From: Symbiodinium kawagutii
Lineage: Eukaryota > Sar > Dinophyceae > Suessiales > Symbiodiniaceae
DNA length: 64,000 nt
Direction of reading: 5' to 3'
Assembly: GCA_009767595.1 (NCBI GenBank)
Contig: VSDK01003991.1
Location: forward strand, 103,198-167,197
The notes beneath the pieces are model-generated. The model ran no database searches. It had not been told where the DNA came from and saw only the letters and a program-made list of their open reading frames with translations. Shown here one piece after another: positions 35,801-48,807 of this stretch; positions within the stretch are counted from its first letter, which is position 1, and each line of letters opens with the position of its first letter. The translations under genes were made by a program, and so were the position numbers.

Positions 35801-38800
35801 GCTAATTCCCTCATGTCCCCAATAAACAAACACTGGCAACTTCCCCCAGTTTTCATTCCTTAATGATTCACCAGTAACCACCTTATCCACCAGCTGCCTG
35901 CTAAGTCACCGTAGTTCTGATCCCTTTATTGCCTAAGAACTGCTAACTCAAGCCAGTTCCTATCCCTTACAAGCCCCTTATAAGCCCCTTATAGTAGCAC
36001 CCCGGCTACCTGCCTATGAGGTGCCCTCACCAGCTCCTCCAAGGGCCTGTCCCATCGATCACCTGGCTACACACGCGGTCACCTTCGCTGTGAACGCACC
36101 AGTGGGTGTTGAAGTGCCAGAAGTCGCGGCCGCAGCCGTCCGTCAGACGGACCCAGGTCACCTGAGTGCGCTGGAACCCGAGTGAAGTTGGAAAATGGCT
36201 GGTTGATATAGGTTGGCTAATACCATGGTTAATCTAATGTAATGGTGGTTAATACCATGGTTATTTGACATCTATTAGTGAATTTGATGGTTAATTCAGA
36301 TGGTTATATGATAGTCATATAATTAAGATGGTTGATTAAGATGGTGGATGCTGTGCATTGACGTGGCAAATGATGGAACATGCTTAATTCTTGCTGGTTC
36401 TTGATGCTTGACCAGGATCCAGCTGTTCACAAACCACACCAAGTAGGGATGGAGACCAGGTGTTGCAACTAGCCCGCAGTGCTTCGTTAATATGTAGATT
36501 TGCCATGTTTGTAATGATGCGTTATAATGATTTTGTCCAAATAACGCAATGCACATCTTATAAAGATATAGATGTGCCATATTGGTGATGAACGGCGATG
36601 ATATATCGTTGTGATTTTGGGCCTTTGGTTTTTCCATAGCAACTGTCTCAACTGGTCATTTTTTACGTCATGCACTCTCTGACAAACTAACCTGGAAGAT
36701 CCTGGAAGTTAAAAATATCAGTAAACAAGCCATTTCCATGGTGGATTTTCCACGCAGCCAGTTCGTTAGCCGGACTGTGAAGTTGGCGGATTGTCATTCA
36801 ACCAACCCTGTGTTGATACTGGGGAAAAATGAACCCACTATAAAACCATAAGTTGACATATAGTTGTCTGCTGGTTGATGGTAACCTTCCATTAGCCAGC
36901 TTGTTCGCCAATTATTTGTTACAACTGGGGTCTCTTCAACCTGGTTCAGTATGCCCTGGCTAATTGTTAAAATCTTGTTGGCATAACAAGTACCATGTTG
37001 ATATCTATGTTGAAATGTGTTGGTATAACACTCTATCTTAAAATTAGCCAATAACTCAACTTGTTGGTATAGCAGACTCTATGTTACAATTTTGAACTAC
37101 CTTAACAAGAGCCCAAACAACGAACCACATAAAAAAATTCAGCCGTTCCTTCAACTCGGAGAGTTTCGCCGGGGTGCGTAGCGCGGGCCCCATTTGCCGG
37201 TGGCATCTAAGTCCTTGGATCCTGCGTCGGTGGTTGGTGAGAGGTCCTGGGGTTCCAGCACCTTTAGGCTTTTTTGGGGGGGATCTTAAAGGATGCTCAT
37301 GGCGATTGCATAGGGGTTGATAAGGAACAAAGCTGCCCTGAAATTTCAGCCGGTGCCAAATAGTGTTAACCATCATATTATATATTTATCTGAGGCCTGT
37401 GGCCGCGCACAGCGCCCCCGCAGGTAGCGCGAATCTCGTGCGGAGTCGGAATGAAATAACCATCATATTATTCATCATTGTACCATCTTTATTAACTATC
37501 ACTATCAACCATTAACTAGTTCGCTCACCAACAAGTTTCACAGATCCACTGGCCGACCCCCACGTGCACAAAGCGTTTGACAACGCGTCCTGCTTTGCTG
37601 GTGAGAAAAAACCCGGGCTTTACCATGACTCCTGGCGAGCGGCGCACCACGGGGCACTGGTGATGAGTCCTTGCACCTGTTACCAACGGTGAGCCAATCA
37701 AATGGAGGATTTCCCAAGCGGAAAATGTCTGGATGACCATGATTTCACGGAGGTTCACTGGTGCTTCATTGACGGCTTTTGGCTGTGGTAAACACCTGTG
37801 ATGTTGCAAATGGTGGTTAGTTGGTGGCTAATGGTACTTAATTGATGGTAAGTTGATGGTTAAACTAGGGTCAAAATCTCCCCCTTCCTCCTCTCCCCCT
37901 TCCCCCCCTTCTTCCCCCCTTCCCCCTTCCCTTTCCTCCTCCCCCTTCCTCCCTTCCCCTCCTCCGTCCCATCTCCCTTCCTTCCCTCTTCCCCTTCCCT
38001 TCCTTTCCTCCTTCTCTCCTTGTGCTCCTTTGAAGTCCGAGGCCTTCTCCACGGCCTCCTCCGTGCGCCGAGACACTTCGCTGGGGTCGTCGCACTCCTG
38101 GAGCCCCAAGGAGTCCGGGCGCCTCACCACGCCGGGAAGCCACGCCACGCGACGCCACGCCACGAAGCCGTGGGAAGCCGCGGAGGTCATGGAGGTCATG
38201 GAGCCATGGTGGGGTCACTGGACTCGTCCATGGGAAAATCGGAGAAAATCCCACAGAAACCTCGGGGATTTTAGATGTTCGAACTCATGTTCGAACCATC
38301 ATTTATACACTTTTCTGCAGGTTTCCTGCAAATGTTCCCATCAATTTCTGGGAGATGAGGGGTAAAGCATGGGATTAGCTACGGTATCAGCCTCTCATAA
38401 TCCGAACTCACTGGGGATAAGTGGTCATTTCATAACTGAACAACGGATAGCTGATGGATGGTTAATTGATAAACTGATGGTCAGCTGATTTGTTTATTTT
38501 TTTTGCCAGGGCATCTCAGAGGGTTGGCCCTGCCTGATTTGTTTATTGGCTGGCCAATCGTGGATGTCAAGAACTGATCATGGTCAATGAGCTGGTTGAG
38601 CGCTGCTTAATGAAGGTCACTGGGTATTGATGGTCAATAAGTTGGGCTTCAGTTGTGATTGAGCTGATGGCGGGTGTGAGCGAGTGGTTACAAAGGGGAT
38701 AGTCAACCATATTCAAATGGTTCTAAATATGACTATAATTAGCTGATTCATGATCACTAATGGCTGGTAATACTTAATATGCGGTTGATTGACGATGCGT

Positions 38801-40042
38801 ATTATGAAATATAGCGGAGAATGCGGCGATGCAGTGGGGGAGGAGTTGATGCTTAGTTGAGGATTGTCAATGGATGATGGATGGATTGATGGCAGAATGG
38901 TGATATGTTGAACTGTCAATGATAAGGAATCATAGCAAATAATCATACTAAGCAGGATGATTAGCTATGGTTAACAAATGGTTCATTATGGTACATCAGA
39001 CCCATAAGCAAGGTTGATAGTTTATCAATGTTGGTTAGCATTAGTTGATTGAGAAGGGTTGGTGGTTTTGAGGTAAACTAACATCAGTCACCATTTGTAC
39101 TCAACAATGGTTTGAACCGTGATTCACCATGGATAGTATTGATTTGAAGCAGGTAGTGAGTGGTTCACTGATGCCTATAATGATGGTGATAGTTCATGCT
39201 TTTTCCCCCTTGTCATGGTCTACCTCCCAAGAGCATTGGCTTATAGTTGGTGGAAACTAGCCATATCTTTACATCATTTTTGATATTGGGTTGAATCAAC
39301 CCCAACAGCAGGATGCGGGATTGGCTTCGTCAAGTGGACTTATTGCAGCACAAGTCTGGTTGACTCAACGGTTATCACCGGATGAACCAAGCATTGGTGA
39401 AGCGATGGCTTGTGATTGATAGGCAGATTTATCTTGCTCTTTGCTTAGCAATAGATAATCAAGTAGTGGCTGATGATTCATAAGTGGCAGTAAACGTTAA
39501 TGATTGCCATTGATTACCTTCTGCCAAACCATCCTGGACATTTCACCAGTTATAGCTAGGAATTACCCAAGAAATTTGCAGATTCTGGCGCAACCAGGTT
39601 GGGTTCACACGTTGGGGCAGCGACCCAATGCGCTGCCCAGGAGCAAGGTGGACTGGATGTTCTCAATGATGTCATCGCTCTTCCAGGAGTTCCTTGGTGA
39701 ACCACGGTTGCTGCATGGATTTCCAGCTGAAGTTGTCAGACTTCGATGTTCCAAGGGAGATCTTCAAACATCAATGAACATCAACTCACCAATAAAACGC
39801 CGTATAACCATCAACTATCACCATTAAGTAATCATTAAGACACCATGGACTAACTACTAAGTAACTACGAAGCATCCATCGACCGTGCCCATCACTTCGC
39901 CATGTCTGACCCCTGCAGGACCAGCGGCTTGTTGAAGGCATTCCACCAGTAGAGGTTGTAGGACACCACTTTGATAGCACCGCCCGTCGTGGTGGCGCCG
40001 CTTGTGGTGGCGCCCGTCGTGGTGGTGGTCGTCAAGGTACAA
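32853..40042 (-). CDS. gene 2 EEP nuclease-domain exons
   Basis: 39922-40042 has a Thr/Gly/Ala linker running without a break into KVVSYNLYWWNAF. 39645-39679 has DDIIENIQSTL. 38019-38122 has RPDSLGLQECDDP. 37590-37631 has GVMVKPGFF. 37178-37221 has KWGPRY. 36063-36161 has VTWVRLTDG and FWHFNTHWCVHSEG. 35162-35290 has VVITGDFNANM. About 34284-34369 has NLAVDSWVDAIFYSG. 33368-33411 has HWDLLNTGVGDMAG. 32853-32893 has GDHRPVWAELSLK and the stop. The residues expected for EEP catalysis are present; the last motif reads GDH instead of the usual SDH. Compared with gene 1 the region coding QEC to NTHW is cut by extra introns (after 38019, 37590 and 37178). Confidence 0.82.
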
Positions 40043-43000
40043 CTGATTTGGTAAAAGGTTTGGCCTCAGTTGTGGCGCCACCCAAAGGACTGAATGTGAA
40101 GCAGCTTCTTTTAACATCAACAACTAAGTCGTGGTGAAGCAATGGTGGTTGACTCATTAGCCATTGCTTGAAAGTTAAGCAATAAACAAGTAGATTGACC
40201 CATCAATTTGATGGTTGCGAGCTAATCATGCCACTGATGTCAATCAACTTGCCAACAAGCGGATGAGTACGGTTTTGTGGTGACGAATCGTAGGTTCACA
40301 TTTCGGCCAACTCAGTTCGAGCATCCGGATCAGCACACTCATTAAATCTTACCCTAAGGTACATTTACCCGGAAACGGAAAATCAACTCTGGGCGTCATT
40401 CTACCTTTTGTGTTGCCAAATATAGAGGAAAATTTGCCACATGTAAATGGTCATTGTAATTGCAGTGTGTATGTGGTTTCCCTGGGCGTCTAAATAAACG
40501 AATCCTATAGGATTTACTGTTTTAAGGTTCACCGATCAGAGGGTAGCATTTAAATTACTGGTCTCTTTTTCCAGAATCAAATGGCGGGAATTGATTTTCT
40601 ATTCCACCCTCCCACGATTAATTCTAGGATCCGTACATTTGAAACACGTTGTTCTTCTTCTCTGGAAGCACGGGCTCCCCTGAGCCCCTCTTCGAGGTTG
40701 CAGCAGGGTGACAAAAGAGCTTTTGTCTTCAAAGCAACAAAATTTAAAGACGAAATCACATGCAAGTGATTTGCCAGCATAAAGCCTAAGCAACTTTTCA
40801 TATAATATAATTTGCATATTATTCTAGGGAATCCGTAACCCTTCCTGCCGGCAAAGAAACATTCGGAGAGCCAACTATCAATTTCTATATTGTGGATCGT
40901 TTACCCAAGCGTAGCCTAAATCCCGAATACATTGTCATCATTCATTCATGTGCGCAGAATGCCCGATAAACAAAATTCATATGTTCATATGTGCAAACAC
41001 GTACGTTTGCGCTGATTTAGCTGCCCGTGCTCGGGTTTACAAGTGTGTATACACATACAGTCACATACGATTCTGCCCTTGTTGCCTTGATTTCCAAGCT
41101 ATGAGTAGCATCTCATGACCTCCCAATAGACTTGAGCAATGCCAAGTCTAACTGCTGGGATGTGAGTCAAACAAATCGCCATGACAGCCACGCAGCAGTC
41201 GCCATTGGTTCGACTGGCTTCGCTGCCAGTGAAGCTCCTTGGCAAGGCTTGCGCTACCTTTGTTTTTTTTCGAAACGCAAGCCATGGGTTGACGATGGCA
41301 CCGAGAAGAAGTATCATTCTACTTATAGGAAAAACAGATGGGTAACGTGTATCAGAGGTGGGCATATGTTTGGTAGGTCACCCACCGAGCTGCAAGACTT
41401 GGTGGTGTGGCTGCTGGCTCTAGTGCATGATGGCTGTAACCAATAACATCGCTGCCAACGAACCAGCCACCAAATGATGGCTATGACCAAGCATTATAGA
41501 TATTCAACTACTGAACTATTCATGTTACACCAGGCAGTGGTGTGTCAACAAGTAACCAAAATGATGGATCCAAATGGTCCCAAGGGATTCGGACATCTGG
41601 GAGAAGAAGTCGGATGATGCCGAGTCCCAGCCTCCACACCCAACCATGGCTGAATCCGCTAGCTGTATGAAGCTGACCCACCAAGCAACCAGCTGTTTGA
41701 AGCGGTGAAGCGGTGGTCAGCTTACCCAAAGAACTAGCTTTTTCCAAAATTGAGCGGTTCAAGAACCCGGCCAACGCGGGCCAAAGGTCCGATCCTTTAG
41801 GAAGCACTTGCCCCATTTCGGACCTCGGTGCCAAGCAGGACAGGTCATGGTCATGCTTAGCCTCTGGCAGTCCCGAACCTGGAAGCTGAAAAACCTCGTT
41901 TTTAAGAGAAAGCCATTTATAAACGGTAGATTTTCAACTTCTAGGTTAGTTTACTGGCAAGGATGGTCTCAGCAAAAATCGCTGGGTAATGATGGTGACT
42001 AGCTGGCTATTGATGCTTGGTTCCCCAAAAAACTGGCATAGAACTGCAAAAGGTGGCTGAGAACCCCTATGGAACCAATGGCTTCGAGAAATAATGCCGC
42101 GTTTAATGATAAGAAATAACCTCCCTCCAAAAAGACATCGTTTCAAGAAAGAATATGGTTGATACGTGTAGTACTTGGCAAACAACACCTTTCATGGTTC
42201 CAAAAAGCTGCATGCATTATTGACAATGCCTTCGATCGAAATGCTATAGCATGGTTAATGATAAGAATGGGGTAATAGCAGTCATCAAGATGACCCTTTT
42301 CTATACAGGCCGTCTTAAACCGCAATTGCCCCTGATTATTCACTATCACCCTTGCACGGAGCACCCACAAAATCCCTCAAACCAACCAACCAGGTCTGTA
42401 AAAGAACCACTTCTGAACACAAAACAACTACCAACTATCACTAAGCACCTTATCAAGCTATCAGTAAGCAATATCGTTGACCAGAATCAATCACTACTAT
42501 CATCTATCAATCCTTACTGTCACTAACTTTCATTGACCATCATTAGATCCGTCTTTCGCCGCATCATGAAGCCAGCTTTTCACCACATCAAATCCCATCA
42601 ACTCCCACGACCACTCACTAGTCACTAACAACTAATTACTCTGAGAATCCACCGTTTATAGCTGGTTTACCTCTTAAAAACCGGTGATTCTGAGCTTCCA
42701 GCCTAGTTTGCCCAAGGGTAAGATCCATGAAACCCCCACGACCACTATCTCCCCCCCTGCCCTTCGTATACCGGGCGCCGCTGCGCCCAGTGGCATCGTG
42801 CGAAGGAGCGGCAGCCCTCGCGTGCTGTGCACGCCTCTTGGCACTCCTCCAGATCCGAGGCCTCGACCATCCTCGGATGGATGACCTGAGGACCTGATGG
42901 AAGGTGATTAGTATGGTTAGTAAGGTTAGTAAGGTTAGTATGGTTAGTAAAGTCCTCAGGTAGTAAAAAAGTTGATGAGTATGGTTAGTAAGATTTCAAT

Positions 43001-46000
43001 GGTTAGTATGGTTTTTTGTAAGGTAAGATTAGTATGATAATCCATCTACAGGTTAGTTGATCAGTAAGATTTCAATCAATCTACAGGTTAGTAAGGTCAT
43101 CAATGGTTTGTATGGTTTTTTGCTGGGGCATCACGATAGATTGATGGATTGATGGACAATCACGTGACTAAACAATCCTCAAACGATGGATTGACTACAT
43201 TTGACTGTAGATTGATGGATTGATGGACAATTAGTCAAATGTTTTCAACTACCACTTGACTAACCAATATTGGCTACGCGGAGTATGGTTATTTAAATGA
43301 CTGGTGGCGTTAGCTAAACTATGTGTTTCTCAATAGTGAAAAGTGATGACTAAACCAATGGTTCGTTAATTTTAGTAGTCAAAAATTGATGAATTGTGGT
43401 TGATTAATGGTTGGTTGATAGTAGTAACCACTTCCTCAGAGACCAGTGATGTGAATAATCTAGCCGGGTGATGAACAATTATGGTTGACAAATCCTATCG
43501 TTGAGTGATCTCAAAAGCATGGTTGAATAATAGCTGAATGGTACCAATGGCTAAACAGGAATTGGCTAATAAATTGTTAAACATGGATAGTTGATCATTA
43601 GTCAAATATTGGATCGAAATTGTTGCTTCGTATTATTAATGCTTCATCATGGGTGATTGATACTTAAGCTATGCTTACTGCCATGAAAACAAAGGGCCAA
43701 TGATGGCTCATCTTAACCACTATTGATCACTAGTGTTGAGTGATAGCTACTTAACGGTTCATTAATTGCAGCGCTTAAGAATGGGAAATTGATGGTTAAT
43801 GGCTAGTTGCTTCTTAAGTTTAACAGTTGATAACTGGAAATTGATTATTGGTGATGACTGATTGATGTTTGATGATGGCTGATGAAAGTAAACTCGTGAC
43901 TAGCCAGTGGCTAATCATGATGGTTTCAATTGCTATACTCCCTATTCAGTGGTTGAGAACGGTTTGGAAATGAGCAATCGTGGCAATTCTTCATGAAGTC
44001 ATAAGTTAGCGCCAAGGCTTCTCACTGGCTCATAGCGGTTAGTTCATGGAAAAACGGCTCCAGGTTTTGAATGATCGAGTCCACAATGGTTGGTTGCTGT
44101 GGCTGGATCTACCTGCGTTGACGAGTACTAGGCCCTCTCTTTGGGTTGTTTAAGAATGGTGAACCATAATTGGTTGCAGTAGTGGCAATAAGTATAGGAA
44201 TAATCATGGTAATGTAATGCACCGTCATGGTCAATGGTTAATATTGGGAATAGACCACCGTTGAATTGATCATGTAATTCTTTCACAATGCCCGGCACAA
44301 GAGATGGACAACGACAATGCCCTACAAAGGCTGAGTTGGTTAAAATGCCGCCTCCCACGCGTGAAAAATATTTGCCAGCCAGCACTGAGACCAACCCAAC
44401 ACGTAACCAATGAACAGCCATAAGCCAACCATTAACCTACAATAACAACCTGTTGATAATTACCTGTTAGAATTTGCTGCAAGATGATCCTTGGTGAGCT
44501 CTTGCTAGGAAACTGTTAACCAGCCATTGAACCAGCCATAACCCCCCCTGAATAGCACCAGCCTCACCAGGACCCGCCAAGTTGCCCCAAACCAGCACCC
44601 TCCGACCTTGCCACTCCGTCCAAATGGGCATAGCACAAGTCACCTGGCCCGATGATAGAAATGCTTCAGCTTGCTGATGGATATCCATCCACTTGTCACC
44701 TAAATGCTTGGGGTTCTGGCGCTTGGGTGCAACCAGTTGCTCAAGATATACTCACGTGCAACTTGAGAACTTATGGAATGAGTTGCTCACCAGCTACTGA
44801 GTGGTTAGTAATGCGGAACTACCTGTATCTTCGTACCAAGCATTCTGGTAGATGCACCACTGATGAAGCAGATTACTGGCACACTGCTGCGGTTCTTGTG
44901 GGACTTGTAAGACACTTGTGCCCAATCTTGGACAATCGCATCATGCTTCTGCTTTCTTGATGTAAGACAGGTCATTCTGCTAGTCATCGTGAACACGGGC
45001 TTCTGGAGGTACATGTTTCATTCTTCCGGGAATAGCTGTGGGTCAACGGTTGCTTTTGCAATCATTCCAAACGTGGATGATCACCCATGCGATGTGGACA
45101 GCCAGGGGTCCAAGATCTTCAGAGCCAAATCCCAAAAACCTACGGAACGCGTGCAGCAACCACACGAAAGGAGGGCCAAAGAACAGCATTGCACAATGCC
45201 TTTGTTTTGGTCATTAGTGGGTGAATAGAAAACTGCATGAGAACAATGTCTGTGAGAACCTCCCAAGAACAACGAAGAACCGTTCAGAATGATCCTTCTA
45301 AGAAAGCAAACAAATATGACACGCCAAACGACTAACCACAACTTGGCCCGGCAACTGCCAAACCATCAGCTACATGGCTATCCACCCAACAATTGTGATG
45401 ACGATCAAAGGCGCACCCCTCAAAACCCCCCAGGCGCATTAGTCCCATGCGTTTTCTGGATTCCACGGCTAGGATTGTCGCAAGTCTCTGCCGGCCTGTC
45501 TCTACGCTGGTGGTGGTTGCCGCTGTCGTGGTTGTCATGGTCGCGCTGGCAGTTGTGGTTGCCACTGTCGTGGTTGTCGTGGTCGCGCTGGCAGTTGTGC
45601 TCTCCGTCGTGCCGCAAGCAGTTTTGAAGTAGGTCTTGCACTTACCTGGGCCAAGGAGCTTCAAGGGATTCGATCGGTCAAAAATCAAGTGATGGTAGGT
45701 CCTCACGGCCATAGCCATGGGTCATACCCAACCAATCCAAAACAAGTCATGCAGGCGTTGGGAGCTGATCCAGCTGCAGCTGCACCGGGTTCGACGACCC
45801 ATCCATAGCTCGTACCATGAGATATGGCTGGCCCGGGTGCTCCGGTGATTCCAAACGACCACAAGAGCTCGACTAGTTGGGTCGTTTGGAATCACCGGAG
45901 CACCCGGGCCAGCCATATCTCATGGTACGAGCTATGGATGGGTCGTCGAACCCGGTGCAGCTGCAGCTGGATCAGCTCCCAACGCCTGCATGACTTGTAA

Positions 46001-48763
46001 CTAAACTGAGGAGAACACGAACTTCCTGTCCGACCAAAGCCACCTAAAGCCTAAACAAAAAGCCACTAAAAACCAACCAACGCCGAAGAATTAAAACCAA
46101 AGCCGACCAATTAAAACCAACTCAAACCAAACAAAACCAACCAAAGCCAAGCAATCAACCCACCAAGTTGCCAACACCAATTGCTCAGTTTCAAGGACCC
46201 ACCACCGGCGTGTCCAAGCCCCCCTGACGACGGTGATTCCAAGGAGCCGTTCGCTCGCGTAGCTTCGTCGCCGGTGAGGCTCCGATCCTTCAAGAAGCAC
46301 CGGTTCCAGTCGGGGCCTGCACCGAGGTGCCCCGGCGTTGAGGGGTCCATGCTGGTTGGGAGGATTGTTGGCTCATGTCGATTCATGATTTCATGGTTTA
46401 ATGATTCGAAATTTATGGTTTAATGATTCATGATTTGTTTTTTGAATAATGATCTATATGGTCGATGTTTATGATTTATGGCTCTAGTTGGTCATTGGTT
46501 CATGATTTCATGGTTTAATGATTAATCAGTGATTAATAGTTACTGGCAATGGTTAACGGTTAACGATTCATAGTTTAGTGTTTTGATGGTTTTCATTCGT
46601 CCAAAAACGAGGGAACTTCACATGATGCTTAATGGTGAATGGTCAATCGTTGCATCATTTGATGGTTTAATTAATGGTTAAGAACTTCACCCGTACTACG
46701 ATTGATTGATGTTTGATTCGGTATGGTTGATGGACATTCAGGTTAATCTGGCGGGTAGTAAAACAAAAAATTTAATACCCATGCAGAAAAATGCTTGACT
46801 CATGATTCATGATATCAATCGGTTTTGATGGTTCATATTCTGATTTTTGATGGCGATTTACCATCAACAGCTACCATTTGGTTAGGCCAGTAAAGTAAAG
46901 GATAGCTCCGAACATCTCCGAACCGCTCCCCCTTTAAAGGACCAGAACGGGATATCCGTGGCTGCCAACCGCTTCCTCCTAACCCCAACCATCAAGGGCA
47001 GCCAAGTTGCAAAGCGCGAAGGATTTGCAGTCGGCATTGCCTTGGCTCGTTGTCGCGATGCCATGGTGGTGAATGGTTGGCGGATGGATGGTGGATGGAT
47101 GATTGATGGTGTGCTTCATGGTTGGCGTTGCTGGTGTTGCATGGTTGGCGATCCATGATTAACTATCAGTGATGGACTAGAAAGGCATATGTCCAACAGT
47201 TATGTGGCGCTCATAGCTGCTGCAATCAACTTAGTTGTGAACTCATCTTAGCACTAGTCTGACGAGTAGCTCTGATTCACCATGTGCATGTCAGTGTTCA
47301 TGTCCCAACGTTACACTAAGAGTTGTGATAGACTAAAACGCAACATATGAAATGAATATGGACAGCAACAGGACATGTTTGCTCATGAACCATGAGCAAA
47401 GCACAACGAACCAGCAAGTCAACCCAGAATCTCCTCCATAATCACTGAATCACTGAATCACTGAATCTACTCCAGCCATTTCCAATGACCAATGCACTTC
47501 ACTAATGGTGATCGGTGCTGACCATCGGCACCAGTCATGCTACATATTGTCAGCAATCCTCGCTATTGTCGAGAATGAAGCAATGGGTTAAGCGTCAATT
47601 AAACCACTCACCAGCATCAATGCTCTATGATGGGAACATTCACCACTAGCCGACCAGGGATAAACCAGCCATCGACCATGGGTACAACCATTTTTTAAAC
47701 ATCAATTATACTCCTGTAAACTAACCTGGACATGGACAGTCCACCACTTATACTCCGCTTTTTCCATCTTTTTCCTATAACTTGGCTTGAAAATCCACCA
47801 CTTTGTAGCTGGTCTTACATACCTACTTGAAAAAAATACTGCTTTTAGATATTTTGGTCGTACGTACCTATCAAAACTCCATATTTTCATGGCATGTTGC
47901 TACAAAAACTGCTGATTTCTAGCGCAACCAGGGACTGCCACAGGGTCCCCATCCACCGCCCAGGCGCCACTGCATTCAGCCTGGCACTCCGCCAGCGACG
48001 CTGTGGCTACGATTCCCACGGCGCCGCCCTCGCTGCGGGCCACGCCGTCCAAGCTGCCGTAGCACTCCTGGAGAGGCTGGGGGCCCCCCAGCCCNNNNNN
48101 NNNNNNNNNNNNNNNNNNNNNNNNNNNNNNCCCGTTGGGGCCCCCCCCGCCCACCCTGCCGTAGCACTCCTGGAGAGGCTGGGACTCCCCAGGCCGCCCA
48201 AGGAGATCGAAAGCCATGGAGTTACAGGATGGTTCCATTAGTTGATGGCTGATGGTTCCAACAGGTTTATAGTTTATATCAACCGTGCTATTTTCATGGC
48301 TTTGCTTTTTGTTGGTCCATCAGCCAGCATAGCACCCATCAATGGGGAAAGTCTATTAGTCAATAGTTCGATTAGATCTATTAGATATCCTTAGTTCTAT
48401 CAGCCAACCATCAACCAACACCAGAAAAGCTTATCATTTTGATATCTGATATTGATTTATTTTTTATTGATGTTGTTTTTCGTATCTGATGCTTCGGCTT
48501 TTCTTGCAGAATGGTTCTATTCTCGCTCTCCATCGCTGTCAGGTCACCCTGCCCTAGCCAGGCTAGGAACTATTGGGTGGCACTGTTTTTCAGGATCTCA
48601 TGGTTCTACTGGCTGGCATTGACTGATCGACTGATTCAATGGGATTACTTTGGATATTTGGGTCCTCTTCTGTACCACTTGGTTTCGAACAACCAGTGCA
48701 TAAGTTGATTGATAAATCCATATAAGAATGGATCAATGGACGGATAGATAGACAAACAAACGA

Positions 48764-48807
<44 letters not shown>

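Noticed and set aside
37853..38365. Plus-strand 170-codon Pro/Ser ORF and its minus-strand Gly/Glu/Arg mirror
   Set aside because: The open frame comes from the polypyrimidine tract; the real minus-strand exon (38019-38122) is in another frame.
45332..45718. 128-codon ORF over the Thr-rich region read as one exon
   Set aside because: Only 45496-45634 is flanked by splice sites in phase with the paralogue; the rest is intron in an accidentally open frame.
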